64,000 bases of DNA from Eublepharis macularius (lineage: Eukaryota; Chordata; Lepidosauria; Squamata; Eublepharidae): NCBI RefSeq assembly GCF_028583425.1, contig NC_072801.1, positions 66,789,766 through 66,853,765 on the forward strand, given 5' to 3'. Every line of letters begins with the position of its first letter. Within the stretch, counting starts at the first letter, position 1. The notes below the pieces were generated by a model. That model worked only from the letters and a program-made list of their open reading frames with translations. It ran no database searches and was not told the origin of the DNA. Below are positions 44,433 through 56,381 of the stretch, piece after piece. A program made the position numbers and the translations under genes.

Positions 44433-47400
44433 GTGAGCCAAGCCACGCCCCTCGTCAAGACGAAGTGGGCAGAAACCTAGGTTGCCAACCTCCAGGTGGT
44501 GGCTGGAGATCTCCCGTGACTATAGTAGATCGTCAGGCCAGAGAGATCCGTTCCCCTGGGGAAAACGGCTGCTTGGGAGGGTGGTCATTTAACCCCCACT
44601 GAGGTCCCTCCCACTCCCAAACTGCCCCCTCCCGAGGTTGTGCCCCCAAATCTCCAGGAATTGTTCAACCTCAAGTTGATAACCCTAGCTAAAGCCAAAT
44701 GGGATGAGGGTCTTCAGGCTGCAGGGGAGGAGCCAGGATTAGAGTGAGATGTTATGGGGGTGATATAAAAGAAGGATTGGATAAAGAGGAGGGAGCTGCA
44801 GAGATGCCTTGGAGGTGTACCAAAGGCTGAGCCTGAGCGTTTGCCAGAAGCAAGAAATACATTGGCAGGGACTTGGTGGCCCAGTTCCAGGAGAATATTA
44901 TTTGGGTGTTGGCCTAAAGATGTGGATTTTTAAAAAAATATGTTATACTTGTGCAACTGGAAGGTTTTAATACCTCAGGCAGAGGGTGCACACTGCATCT
45001 GATTGTGGGTGTGGTGTGGTAGGTTGAGGCTCACCAGAATTTGGAGGCAAAAGTGAGATTCATTTATTTATTTACTGCACTTATACCCCACCTTTCTCCC
45101 CAATGGGGATCCAAAGAGGCTTTCATTGGTCTCCTCTCCTCCATTTCACCCTCACAACAACCCTGTGAGGTAGGTGAGGCTGAAAGCGTGTGATGACTGA
45201 AGATTATTTGAGGGGGCATTAAAAGACTTGTGAGTAGCAGTGTAGTATGATGGCAGCCAGAGAGGGCTGCACCTTTTCTCGGACTACTTAGCAAGGTTTG
45301 GGTCAGTAGGACTGCCTGATGCTGTAGTCAGTGTTACTCTTTTATAGCTGTCATGTTTATTTGTTTTTCCCTTTCTTCCTGCAAGGGTTTCCTGGATTTG
45401 GCGGGATCGGTGAGGGGGGCCAGGCAGCTGTGCTGCCAGGAGAAGACCCCCCACCCTACTCTCCCATGGCATCTCCAGAGAGCGGCAGCGCTCCCATGAT
45501 CACATGCCGGGTCTGCCAGAGCCCCATCAATGTGGAGGGCAAGATGCACCAGCATGTTGTGAAATGCAGCGTCTGCAACGAGGCCACGGTGAGGACCATT
45601 CAAAGAGCTAGGGGAGAGGTGGGGTCAGATTGTTAAATGAAGGACTAGTGTCGTGTAGGGTTCACAAGTGTGAGGGGTGAGCCAGGAAATTGCCTGTTCA
45701 AATCTTCACCTTGGCCAAGAACTAGTTAGATGCCCTCGGCAGTCTGTCTCTTCTCAGCCACCCTCTGTCCTCCATGTTGCTTCTTTTAATGGCTTAATGG
45801 GTGACCCTGGGCTAATGGAGGCAACAACAAAATGGGATCACCCAGAGAGGAGGAGGTGGATTCTGCATACCCAGGGAATGCGCCAGATACCTTGGGCTCT
45901 TTATAAGTCAAAAATTGGAAAATACTTAATTTTTTTTTTAATCCCTTGCAGCATGAAGGCAGAGCAGAGCTCTCAGGGAAGGATGCCTTGTTGTTTTCTT
46001 GTGGTCTAATAGGGAGAGGGGAGTTGGGCTGAGGGGTGGATCACTGTCCCATATTCTTGTAGGTGCATGCTGTTGGGTATGCATCCCTCATCTACGCCCT
46101 ATATGGGAAGGGTTAACTCTACCATCACTGCTTTTCCCTTGCTGCATTGGTGTGCTCAAGGTGAGATTTTGGGGATAACGTGAATCCTAAGAAACTCTCA
46201 TACTGCAGGACTGGAAGGGATTTCTCATTCACTCTGTCCCTGCCCACCTTGGTGGCTGCACCTCTCTTACGGAGTCGGCTCCCCATACGGAGTCGGCCAG
46301 GCACACAGCTTTCTCACTTAGCTTTTGGGAAGGTTGTAAAACCCTTTTTGTTTTAAAGAAAACTGCGAAGGGGATGATTCAATGTTTATGGCAAGTGCTT
46401 CTGAACTGTGGCTTATTTTTATATTGATCTGTGTGTCTCCAGTTTGCTTGAGTTCTGTGTTCTTTTTTGTTTGCTGTGTATCTTTTACTATAACATGAGC
46501 TTCCTTGAAGGCAAAAAGAGGTCGAATGCAAATCCTCAAAACAATAAAATCAGGATTCATTTGAGCTGGTGCTTAAGATTTCTGAGGCAATGTTCACGGA
46601 GCGTTTCGGGTACTCAGAATGTCCATTATAGATGCCAAATGTCCGTGCAGAGCCAGAATATGTACCAGGGCTGATAGTCTGCTTTCTCTGGCCTTTCATA
46701 TGGCTCAGTGTCGTATGCAGAATTGAAAACTGGTAGGAATCGTCTAGTTGGGGCTGCCAGCAAACAGCCCTTTGGTCCCCAGGCAGGCAGACTCCCCAGG
46801 ATATGAGGGCTGGAGGTGCCTCCATCAGTTGGAAGTTCAGCCTTAGGAGTCCATGTGCTATTTGAGCCAGTTTCTGAATATGGTACTTGGACTTGAGTGT
46901 CCTGTTTCTCAAACAAACCAGTTTGACCTCTCCCACCTCTAATTTCCTGTCATGCACAGAGTGGAAGCTCATTTGTGGGTACTGGTAAACAAAGGTGTGG
47001 CTCAGAGGTCAGGCTCCAGACCCGGTTTCGAACAACAGGAAATCCGAGGTCTGCGCAGATTCTCTGTACTAGTCTGCTTTGTGTGGTTGTGGTAGAGTCA
47101 AGAAAATGAGGAGGGATTGTGGTACAGTGGTAGAACATCCAGAAAAGTCGGCATCCAGAAAGTCCCAGAATCAGTCATTAGCATCTCCAGTGACAGAATC
47201 TCAGTAATTTCAGGTAGCTAGAGCCGTGTTGGTCTGCAATAGAACGGCTGCATTTGAGTCCAGTGGCACCTTAGAGACAACCAAGATTTTCAAGGTATAA
47301 GCTCTCCAGCGTCAAAGCCTCCTTCTTCAGATACAGGGAGGTGTGGAGCCTTTATATCCCAGAGAGGAAGTGGGTGGGGTGCCTCCTTTCTTTACTTCAC

Positions 47401-50400
47401 CCTGTCCACTTCCTGTCTGAGATATAAAGGCTCAGGGATCTCCACTCCCCCCTGTATCTGAAGAAGGGAGCTTAGGATCTCAGTAGATGCTGAGAGAGCA
47501 TCTCAGCTGCCGCCAGTCAGAGCATGTGATACGATGATCTGACACGGTCCGGCCCTGAACTTCTACCGATCCGTGTTCATTTAAAAAGAGGGACAGTGAC
47601 TCAGCGATAGAACACAGGCTTTGCAATCAGCAGGTCCCAGGTATTTCCAGTTAAAGGTTCCTGGCAGGTGCTGTGAAAGACCGTTCCTTGCCTGAGAGCC
47701 AGAGAGGGTCGGTTGGTGGATCCACATAGCAAGGCTAGGTGGATCAATGCCCTGACTTGTTATAATGCAGAGCCCTCTGTAAAAAGGCTGTCAGATGCTC
47801 CATGCCTTCTTTATGCTTCTTGTTTCCAGTCTTTGGAGAGCCAGCTTGGTGTAGTGGTCAAGAGTGGCAGGACTGTAATCTGGAGAGCCAGGTTTGATTC
47901 TCCACTCCTCTGCTTGAAGCCAACTGGGTGGCCTTGTGTCAGTCACAGCTTCCCAGAGCTCTGTCGGCTCCACCCACCGCACTGGGTGATTGTTGTGGTG
48001 GGGATAAGAGTAACATACTTTGTAAACCACTCTGAGTGGGTATTAAGTTGTCCTGAAGGGTGGTATATAAACTGAATGTTGTTGGTGGTGGTTGTTATTC
48101 GCTCTCATGGCTGTTCTTCCTCTCTAACATAGATTGTAAGTGATCTGTGCAGAGGTTGTTTCTCTTCTGTAGGGGCATCTTTTATGCTGCAGCGACTGAA
48201 TACGTTCTCATGCTCCCAAAGAGCAGATAAGGTGTCAAACCTAATTCTAGACTGTCCTGCATCTGGCTGCAAGTGGGGTTTGCTTCCCGCACACATATCC
48301 CAGCGAGTAGAACCATTGTTTTCTAGTCTAACCTTTTCCCTGAAGTGCTGGCTCTCTGCATGCAGCAAATAATTTTTCAACGGTGAAACGTTCAGATATG
48401 TGAGCCCTGCCTGGAGTTTAAAACCTCTCAAGTTGTCGGTACTGACAGAGGAGGCGTTCAGCATTTTTTTTCTCCTCAGCTCTGTGTTGGATTTCTGCTG
48501 GTTTTCAGATTTCTGCTGTCCTTACTACCCTGTTGCATTGTTTGTTCAATGTCCCAGCCAGCGTTCGTATTGACTTATACTGTGTAATCCTCCTCGAGTC
48601 TCAGTGGACTATAAAGAACATAAACAAAGTAAAAAATAAATAAAAATGGTCTGTCAGTCTGAGAGGCGCAGGCTCCGGATTCCAACACGGCAGCATCAGA
48701 CGGTCCAAAAGACTGTGAACTCACCACAGACCGAACTCGGGTTATTGATTTTCTTGTCAAAGTCCAACTGAATTTGGCGCTGCAGGTATTGCTTGTTGCC
48801 TCTTCAGCACCGTGAAGTGCAAAATGCGTTGCAATTCTCATTTCAATTTAGATTTGTGACAGCTCAGGGAGGCTGGCTTCGTTTGGGAATTGGTGACTTT
48901 ACGGAGACCATCCAGTGATCTTCGTGGCTCGATTTATTTATTTTATTTATACCCCCCCCCTTTCCTCCCCAGTGTGAACACAGAGCGGTTCATATTCTTC
49001 CCTTCTTCATTTTATCCTCACAACAGCCCTGTGAGGTAGGTTAGGCTGAGTGTATGACAGGCCCAAGGGCACCCAGCAAGGTTCCGTGGCAGAGTGAGGA
49101 TTCCAAACTGGATCTCCCAAATCTTAGTGTGACATTCTAACCACTATATCACACTGAATCCCCACTCTGCCATATGGGGTGAACTTGGTTAGGAAATCTC
49201 TGACCTACTTCCCAGGGTTGTTGTGAGAATAAAACAGAGAAGGATCTTCCAGATCCTAATCTTGACACTCTAACCAGTATACCACACTTGCTCTCCAAAC
49301 TCCAGAGTGACTCCATAAACCTGACCCTTAAGTATCGGGCAATTCACACATGCAGTTTAGGCTTGAGACCGAAATGTTTGGCTGGCTCCAGTCCGTTTGT
49401 GAAGGTCGTCATCAAGCGGCTCGTTTGCTGCTTTGGCTCTCTGGCCCGGAGGTGCCCTTCCCAGTGACGAGCTGTCATTGTGGGAAAGGAGGAAACAGAC
49501 TGCACAGCTATTCTGGGCCTTGTTGCTTATCCTTCCTAGCCTGCTGCTATCACTGTATCTGTGTTGGGGCACTGACTATGTGTATTGTTCCCCAGCCCCA
49601 ACCAACAGTTAGCTTTTCTTGTATGACACTTCCTAGCCAATCTGAATTTTTTCACTCTCCTCGCAGAAGTAGTACTGTCTTTGATGATGGTAATTCATTG
49701 CGTGAAGTTGGAGTGTTTGTGAATATTCTGTGACATCGCAGTAGCTGAAGAAGCTGCTTTAATAATCATACTCCACTATGTTGCATGAGGATTGTTTGGT
49801 TTACTCTGCTTTGTCAGCCATCGTGGCTTCTGCATTAAACAGGGATGTGTATTTAACCTGTTGGCTTTTAAAAAATTCCTTAACCTTTCTCTTTGACTTC
49901 CGGTTTGGGCTGTGGTGGGTGCAGATGGCTTGTTATGGAGCTCCAAGGATTTCGTTTTTCCTAGAGGTTTTGCTTGATAAGCATGATTATATGGTTTGAA
50001 GAGCCTATTAAGTAGCAAGTAACTTTTCTCTTTTTCTCTGCTTCAGCCCATCAAAAATGCCCCAGCCGGGAAGAAATACGTGCGATGCCCCTGTAACTGC
50101 CTCCTGATCTGCAAAGTGACATCGCAGCGCATTGCCTGCCCTCGGACATACTGGTAAGGGAACTGGGGAGGGAGTCCTAAGGAAGGGAAGCAGGTGGGTT
50201 TTCTTGCGAGTGTACTGGGCTCAGAAGAGAGATGCGAATGACTTTGTTACGGGTGCTTGAACGGTCAGGGAACGGTGCTTCGGATAGCTGCCAACCATAG
50301 ATGGGAATAGCCAGGGAGTGCTCCAGCAGCTTGGACAGATTTCTGATGATCTGAGCTTTTTCTTCTGAAAGGAAGGGAGTTTCCCGATGTCGGTGCTGTG

Positions 50401-53400
50401 TTAGGGTTGTGATACATGCTTGTGGTTAAGGGGCAGAGGAGGGGGAACGTGGAAGAGGAGAGGTCTGCGCTGAATGCCCCTGGCCCAGCCTCCTCTGAAA
50501 CTCCTCTCATACTTGGAGTTGGGTTGCTGCTTTTGCTGGGCCCCCTAGGAACTTGGTTCGCTGAGAAATGCAAATTGAGATGGTTGATGTCTTCCTCTTA
50601 GTAAAAGGATCATTAACTTGGGCCCCGTGCATCCCGGCCCTCTGAGTCCCGAGCCCCAGCCCGTCGGCGTGCGCGTCATCTGCGGCCACTGCAAAAACAA
50701 TTTCCTGGTAAGGACTACTGGGGTGGGTGCTGGGACTCGGGAACCTCGGGGTGGAGTGCAGGAAGCACCCTGAAGTTGCTGTCAGCTAATATTAGGGCCT
50801 AAAATCACATTCTTAACATGGGTTCAGGTGAATGCCGAGACAGTTGAACCAGTGAGGCATGAGTAGCCGTGGACTTAGCCAGGGGAGACCTGAAGTCACA
50901 GCTCCATTGACTCCACTGCCGGCTGGGAGGAAAGGCGTTAGGAGAGCCCGGTTGGATCAGATCAAGGGTCCACCGAGTCCAGCACTGCGTCTCCTGCAGC
51001 GGCAGGCCAGATGCCCTGGAAGGCGCACAGGTGCCCCGGAAGGCCCTTTTGATGCCTTCCTTCCACCCAGCTGCTGTTTAGAAGTACATTGCCTCTGAAC
51101 CTGGAGGGACCGCTCTTCCCGTGACTGGCAAAGACCCCCTGCCTTTTCTGGGAAGGCCTCTTTTTTCAGATCAGATAACTTTATTGCTTCAGCACAGCCA
51201 CAGCAATCAACAAAACACAAAAAGAGAGAAAATACACACAGATGGATCAGATCAAGATGGGTAGCCGTGTTTGTCTGTAGCAGCAGAAAAGAGCAAGAGT
51301 CCAGTAGCACCTATAAGACTAACGAAATTAGTGGTAGGGTATGAGCTTTCGTGAGCCACAGCGCACTTCTTCAATTTATTGATAAACTGATCACTAAAAT
51401 GATGAGAACTTGGGGGAAAGGAGGGAGGGGTGTGTCTTCCCCAGGGCTAATGTGGAAGGCAGCTGCGTGGCATCGTTTATGTCTTTGCCAAAGCCAAGCA
51501 TGGAGAAAACGACTTCCTCTTCTCCAAGTTCTTTGGACACACCTCGAGACTCGGGGGGGGGGGGAAGGGAGGAGTCAATTGCTTTGCACACAGAGGAAGC
51601 AAAGGCAGTATTTGCGGATCCCTGCTCAGGCCATACGACTCGCCCGGGTGATCTTTGGGGTAGTCGCCACCTCCCAGCCTAGCGTCCGGTGCAGGATGAT
51701 CAGTAATATAAAACAGGAGGGTGGGGTAGGGGAGCTCTGCGCAGTGGCTGGAGCTCTTAGGGAAGAAGAGCAGGATAAGAATAAGCTTACGGGGCAGCCT
51801 GCCAAGGGGCACAGTGAAGCCGATCGCCACCTCCTGGAGTCCATTTGCAAGGTGTCACCTTAAGCCCTTGGCTGTAGCATTTAGGAGGATTTGTGCCATC
51901 TGTTGCTTCAGCTGTTCTTGTGAATCCTTCTGGACCAACAGTGGCATCGGGGGTCGGGGGAAGTTTTTTTCTCCTCCTGGCTCTGGTTGATTTTTCTATT
52001 TGTTTTTCTTCCCCCTTCCTTCTCTCTCTCTCCCCCCCCCCCCGCCCCCGCCAGTGGACAGAATTCACAGACCGCACCTTAGCCCGCTGTCCGCACTGCC
52101 GTAAAGTGTGAGTTTACCCTCTCCTGCTAAGTTAGCATAGCAGTGATTGCCTAGGAAAAGGGGAACAGTTTGTGAAGGCACACCGGGGGGTGGGGGGGCC
52201 GGTAGGGAAAGTCACAGAAAGCTGCCTCTTGTGAGCCCAGGCCTGGCAGCCAGGAACACGGCCCTGTGTTCGCGGAGATAACTCTGCTCCAAAACAGGGA
52301 TGTGCTTCAGAGCAGGGCAAGAGGGTGTGTCACTGGGGAGAAGGATGTCCCTTTGTTGTGGGTGGGCTATGAGACGTGCTGCTTGACACCCACTAGCCCC
52401 TTTAGAGCTGGGTAGACTTCAGGAAGACTCACCAAGACTCTGCTCCTCTCCCCCCCCACCCCCCCACCCCCAACAGCTCTTCCATTGGGCGCCGCTACCC
52501 CCGGAAAAGATGCATTTGCTGCTTCCTGCTGGGCTTATTAATGGCTGTGACAGCAACAGGCCTTGCGGTGAGTAGGCACCACAATATGGCACACTCCTAT
52601 CGCAGCCCTTGCTGGCACCCCTGGGCCAGACTTGGGCAGGTTTTTCACTCTCCTAGGCCGAGTCCGTAAGGCTGTTATCATAGAACCGCTGTGGCCTAGA
52701 GCAACTTTGCTTGAGCAGGTTTTTCCACCTCCCAGGCAGAGTACATAAGGCTGTTATCATAGAGCTGCTGTGGCCTAGAGCAACTTTGCTCTGCGTCCTC
52801 AGATACTTGCATTAACTGGCTGCTCTGTTTTTACCCAAAGGTCAGACCATGCAGAACCCCCCTCTTTTTCCGTCTGGGCAAGAGGCTGACCCAGAGACGA
52901 TTATCCATTGTAGCTATGGACACAGGCAGTAGAACAAAGCTTATACTAGGTTCAGCATGCCGTTGGATAATGTAGCTCCTCACCCCATGGGGTCAGGGAT
53001 TGTTTATATAGGGTTGCCCACCCCACTTAACGCTTTGTGAAGTGCCCCAAAGAAATGCTGTGCAGCATTTATGAAACAGAATCCACTGATATTTAAAACA
53101 CCTCTCTTAAGTGAAAAGGGAAGATGCATGAAAGGGAAACCAGTGGTGGTTCCTTAAAAGCAAGGAAAAATACGGAAACACTTTCCCGAAGTGAAAATAA
53201 AAAGGCAGCTTGGTGTTGTAGAGCCAGTGTCAGACACGACTATGGATTCAGGTCCCCGTTCTGTCATGAACCTCACTCGGTGAGATTGGTCTCATCATCC
53301 TTAACCTCGCCTGCCTTACAGGGTTGTTGTGATGATAGACTATGCACTGCCTTGCAGGAAGGGGATATAAAAATGTTAAACAGAATGAGAACCTAGAATA

Positions 53401-54051
53401 ACAACAACAACAATTAGATTTATACACCAACTTTCAGGACAACTTAACACCCACTCAGAGTGGTTTACAAAATATGTTGTTGTTATCCCCACAACAACAA
53501 TCACCCTGTGAGGTGGGTGGGGCCAAGAGAGCTCCGAGAAGCTGTGACTGGCCCAAGGGCACGCAGCTGGCTTCAAGCAGAGGAGTGGGGAATCAAACCT
53601 GGCTCTCCAGATTAGAGTCCTGCCGCTCTTAACCACTACACCAAAGTAGGTCAGTGTAGGGAAAGGATCCCTCAGAGCATGGGGTCAAGAAGTCGTGGAT
53701 GCAGCTCCACCCATTGGCTGCTAAAAGGTGCAGGACTAAGGAGGCGCGTGCAGCCTCACCCACTTCTAGCATTCACTTGGCCTGCCTCCTGCCATTAGGC
53801 ATCTCACTGTATAGGCAGAGCTCTCGGCAGGTCCAGCTGAACGGTTGTTTCCAGACTGTCCCAGACTTTTGCCTCTCGTTGACTCCTCCTCGTCTCTCCC
53901 TGTGTAGTTTGGTACGTGGCAACAGGCCCAGAAGTACGGTGGGATCTATGCCTCGTGGGCCCTGGTCATCCTCCTGGCTTTGTTATGCCTCGGCCGAGCC
54001 ATGTACTGGGCATGCATGAGGGTCAGCCATCCCGTCCAGAACTTCTCCTGA
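44297..54051 (+). CDS. PIP4P1: PIP4P1 (TMEM55B), late endosome/lysosome membrane protein (spliced gene)
   Basis: Seven coding exons (44297-44432, 45386-45588, 50047-50153, 50602-50707, 52055-52107, 52477-52567, 53908-54051) join in frame to 840 nt, 279 residues. The family sits in late endosome/lysosome membranes, was first described as a phosphatidylinositol-4,5-bisphosphate 4-phosphatase, and recruits JIP4 to move lysosomes toward the cell centre. Visible parts are the acidic dileucine sorting signal ERSPLL (residues 6-11), a PPPY motif (67-70), four CxxC pairs (86/89, 106/109, 176/179, 196/199) and the C-X5-R motif CKVTSQR (135-141). Two membrane spans follow (about 214-233 and 243-263), with a short cytosolic tail ending QNFS. 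The start has a good Kozak context, GCAGCCATGG. Exon borders and sequence match human closely. The phosphatase role is debated; the trafficking role is better supported. Confidence 0.96.
44478..44687. mobile_element. TA-family palindromic MITE in PIP4P1 intron 1
   Basis: Left end GGTTGCCAACCTCCAGG after CTA, right end TTGATAACCC before TA. It lies only about 45 bp after the exon 1 donor. Confidence 0.78.
45060..45195 (-). repeat. tRNA-derived SINE tail, GATAAAAT-type, in PIP4P1 intron 1
   Basis: Tail and body only (TTATTTATTTACTGCAC, then CCCTCACAACAACCCTGTG on the plus strand). Confidence 0.78.
45386..45588 (+). CDS. PIP4P1: PIP4P1 coding exon 2
   Basis: Acceptor TTCCTGCAAG, donor CCACG|gtgagg. 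It encodes a Gly-rich linker, then [20 protein letters not shown] and the first two CxxC pairs (TCRVCQ and KCSVCNEAT). The PPPY motif is the type bound by NEDD4-family WW domains. Confidence 0.95.
47107..47570 (+). repeat. tRNA-derived SINE, GGCATGCAG type, interrupted
   Basis: Head TGTGGTACAGTGGTAGAAC; halves 47107-47206 and 47477-47570 flank the foldback insertion. Confidence 0.75.
47207..47476. repeat. Foldback-family insertion, 9-bp direct repeats
   Basis: A 270-bp hairpin-forming element bordered by ATCTCAGTA at 47198-47206 and 47477-47485. It splits a tRNA-derived SINE in PIP4P1 intron 2. Confidence 0.85.
47588..47760 (+). repeat. tRNA-derived SINE, GGCATGCAG type
   Basis: AGTGACTCAGCGATAGAAC head and CAATCAGCAGGTCCCAGGTA; the rest is diverged. 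Confidence 0.65.
47837..48100 (+). repeat. tRNA-derived SINE, TTGTT-tailed type, in PIP4P1 intron 2
   Basis: A full-length copy from GAGCCAGCTTGGTGTAGTGG through GTGGTATATAAACTGAATG to a GTTGTTGGTGGTGGTTGTT tail. Confidence 0.9.
48930..49290 (-). repeat. tRNA-derived SINE pair, GATAAAAT-type, in PIP4P1 intron 2
   Basis: A full minus-strand copy to about 49170 is followed by fragments of a second copy carrying CCCAGGGTTGTTGTGAGAAT. Confidence 0.72.
50047..50153 (+). CDS. PIP4P1: PIP4P1 coding exon 3
   Basis: Acceptor CTGCTTCAG, donor TACTG|gtaagg. It reads [20 protein letters not shown] followed by [15 protein letters not shown]. It contains the C-X5-R motif. Pro in human CPRPYC is Thr here. 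Confidence 0.96.
50602..50707 (+). CDS. PIP4P1: PIP4P1 coding exon 4
   Basis: Acceptor TCCTCTTAG, donor TTCCTG|gtaagg. It encodes [20 protein letters not shown] and [16 protein letters not shown], including the third CxxC pair. The first Cys codon is split across the intron. Confidence 0.96.
51257..51375. repeat. Foldback-family fragment in PIP4P1 intron 4
   Basis: Head GGGTAGCCGTGTTTGTCTG followed by one arm with CCAGTAGCACCTATAAGAC. Confidence 0.75.
52055..52107 (+). CDS. PIP4P1: PIP4P1 coding exon 5
   Basis: A 53-nt exon reading [18 protein letters not shown], with the fourth CxxC pair. Its acceptor follows a long C-rich pyrimidine tract (about 52020-52054) ending GCCAG; the donor is AAAGT|gtgagt. 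Confidence 0.95.
52477..52567 (+). CDS. PIP4P1: PIP4P1 coding exon 6
   Basis: Encodes [20 protein letters not shown] and [10 protein letters not shown], a basic stretch followed by the first membrane span. The acceptor again follows a C-rich tract (52450-52476) and the donor is CTTGCG|gtgagt. Confidence 0.96.
52634..52791. repeat. 79-bp tandem duplication in PIP4P1 intron 6
   Basis: Two adjacent units, 52634-52712 and 52713-52791. Each holds GCAGGTTTTTC, GGCTGTTATCATAGA and TGGCCTAGAGCAACTTTGCT, with scattered differences. Confidence 0.88.
53190..53398 (+). repeat. tRNA-derived SINE, GATAAAAT-type, in PIP4P1 intron 6
   Basis: Body TACAGGGTTGTTGTGATGAT and tail GAAGGGGATATAAAAATG, abutting the SINE at 53399-53652. 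Confidence 0.7.
53399..53652 (-). repeat. tRNA-derived SINE, TTGTT-tailed type, in PIP4P1 intron 6
   Basis: A full-length minus-strand copy with an AACAACAACAACAA tail on the plus strand. It sits against a second SINE type at 53190-53398. Confidence 0.88.
53908..54051 (+). CDS. PIP4P1: PIP4P1 coding exon 7 (last)
   Basis: Acceptor CTGTGTAG. It reads [20 protein letters not shown] then [17 protein letters not shown], the second membrane span, and ends [10 protein letters not shown] with TGA at 54049-54051. The last residues are identical to human. Confidence 0.97.
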   Translation, partial: FGTWQQAQKYGGIYASWALVILLALLCLGRAMYWACMRVSHPVQNFS

Positions 54052-55895
54052 AGCTCCCCAAGCTCTCCATTTCCACTTGCTGCCGCTCCCAGCGTGCCGT
54101 CTGCCAAGAGCCAGCCTCGCCTGCCCACTTTTCTTCCTCTCCTTTGGGGCTGGGACCATTCGTGCCACCTTCCTGCTGTGCCAGTGCCCCGTTGATCACC
54201 TTCACCACTTCTACCACCTCCTCACCTCGGAAGGCTCGTCTGGAGCGTGTTGCCTGGGCGGGGTGTGGAGCCCAAAACGAACATTTGGACCGGAAGGAAC
54301 TTGCTTGCTGAAAACTGTGTCTGTCCCATAGCCAGAGGAGTTTATACAAACCCAGTGGACAATGGAACTCTGATTGGACCAATTTCAAGAAGAGATGCTT
54401 TTGGGACCCAGGAGACTGAGCGATTCCGTTCTGCGAACTACCGTGGTTCTGTGCTGGGACCTATTGCATAAAAACATGATCCAGTGATACCTTAGACAAA
54501 AGCCACCCAATGGGAGTGGGGCATGACAAGACCCACATTTTGAAGGTCCCTACGGTGGCTCAGCTGGGACACTTTGAAGGGCGATACACTTTTCGAAGAC
54601 GTTTGCTGTTCTCCGAGCTTCTTCGGCTCTGCCTGGCCAGGGCTGGAATGCCAGAGAGCTACAAGGAGTCCTTGTTGCAATGACCACATCCGTTTTCACT
54701 CTGTAGGAATCAGCAGGAGAACAAAAATGAAGGCCTCTTGCGCGTTCCTCGAATGGCAGGCTGGTGAAGGCGGCGTGGAGGCGAGCAGATGGACGCTGCT
54801 CTAGTCAGATTCCGTTCCGTGTTGCCTGGTTGCTTGAACACCTCCCCTGTGGTCCAGGCGCCTCCCCTCCCGGACCCTTGTCTCGTAACGCTACATGGAG
54901 TTGGTCTCTCGGTGCCCCTCGCCCATCCCTTTCTCCCTCGTTTGGAGACCATCCACAGTCCTGAGATTGAGGCCTTGTCCTGAGAGAACTTCAGATCCTA
55001 CCGAAACGTAACTTGGGCATTATCATTCCCCTTTGATTCGTTCAGTCTTACAGTCTCTTCCTTTGCACATTCCTGGGTGGAGGGGGTCCCCGCCAGCGTC
55101 GTTTTCAAGGAGTTCAAGCTCCATTCTTGAAGTGGGCAGAACAGGGGTCACCTTATTACACATCATGTGCCGATGGTTTCAACTTTAATTTGGGAGGAGG
55201 GATTTTTCTCCTTTAAACTTGAAGAGGCGGCATGAGTTCTGGGACGGGACGGACGAGTCCTCTTCCACCTACCCACAATGCCACTTACAGTTTCCTGTCT
55301 TGGGGTTGCCCGGTTCATGCCAACCTCATTTGTTTTTGGAGACCTTCTGATTTTCCATCTGCCCCATGAGGAATTTGATCCTGTGGTGCCTCAGGGGGCA
55401 AGGAGGTGTTTGGGGGGAGGGTGGCAGCCCTTCCTAGGTCTAGAGCATCCGAGTCCTGCAAGAACCGTTTCCCCAGAGGCGACCGGCCTCCAGCTGTGTG
55501 CAGAGAAGACTGGCTAAGGGTTGTTGTAGATCCAAAAATCGTCCCACATGCTGGGGAGTGTGTTTGGTCTTGCTTCCATGCCTGTCTTGGCTTCTGTCAG
55601 TGCGGGGGTTGGGGGGTGGCAAAAACCCCACCACAGCTCCTCTTTCCCCCGGCTTTGAGCTTCGTTGCTGTTGCTGCTTGTATATAAGGATGATCTGCGT
55701 GTACAGAGCTATTTAAAATCACTCTCCTCCGTGGCCCCTACCCGCCTCCTCCCCTTTTTCCTTCTGTTTCCCTGCTCCTCTGTCTGGATTGAACTTGTGT
55801 CTCATCCTCCTCCTTTCCCTGACCCGAGGCCAAAGGAGGAATTTAAAAAAAAAAAAGATTGGATGGTTGTAAATAAAGTTGAGATTCCATATGGT
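54052..55895 (+). other. PIP4P1: PIP4P1 3' untranslated region
   Basis: About 1.8 kb after the stop with no recognisable repeat insertion, unlike the flanking DNA, which fits a retained 3'UTR. It ends near the AATAAA at 55872-55877. The 3' limit is approximate. Confidence 0.7.
55872..55877 (+). promoter_or_regulatory. PIP4P1 polyadenylation signal AATAAA
   Basis: First canonical AATAAA after the PIP4P1 stop codon, followed by T-rich sequence near 55918. A second AATAAA at 55950-55955 is a possible alternative. Confidence 0.65.
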
Positions 55896-56381
55896 GAGAA
55901 AAGCGTCTGAGCAAAACATTTTTTTAAAAAAAAAACAGGGCTGGAGCCAAATAAAGGAAGGTTTGTGTATGTGTGCGTCGTTCAAAGCTTTTAGTATCCT
56001 ATAGGAGGATGCAGGTGGTCCTTTGTTGGCTTTCTCCTGTGTAACGCACCCTAGGTCAGGCTCTTTTGCTTTGCATCATTTGGCCCCTTTGGTTTCCTTC
56101 CTGTGGTCTTGAGATACTTGTCACAAGGCTAAACCCCGAATTTCTTACAAAGCTGCTTTCCCATGGGAGATCATCAGTCTACAAATCCCACTCCCGGTCA
56201 AGCTGAAGTAGCAGAGGCTAACCACAGGCTGTGGCAGAGAGGGCTGACCCAAAGAGGGGTTGGCTCAGCTGTGGACTTTTCTTTATGTTTCACTCCAGGT
56301 CTAGGCATATCCTTCCCCCTAACTGCCATGCACAATTTCCTTGCACAAGCCTTGAGCTTGAGGAGGAGATGAGTCCAGCAG

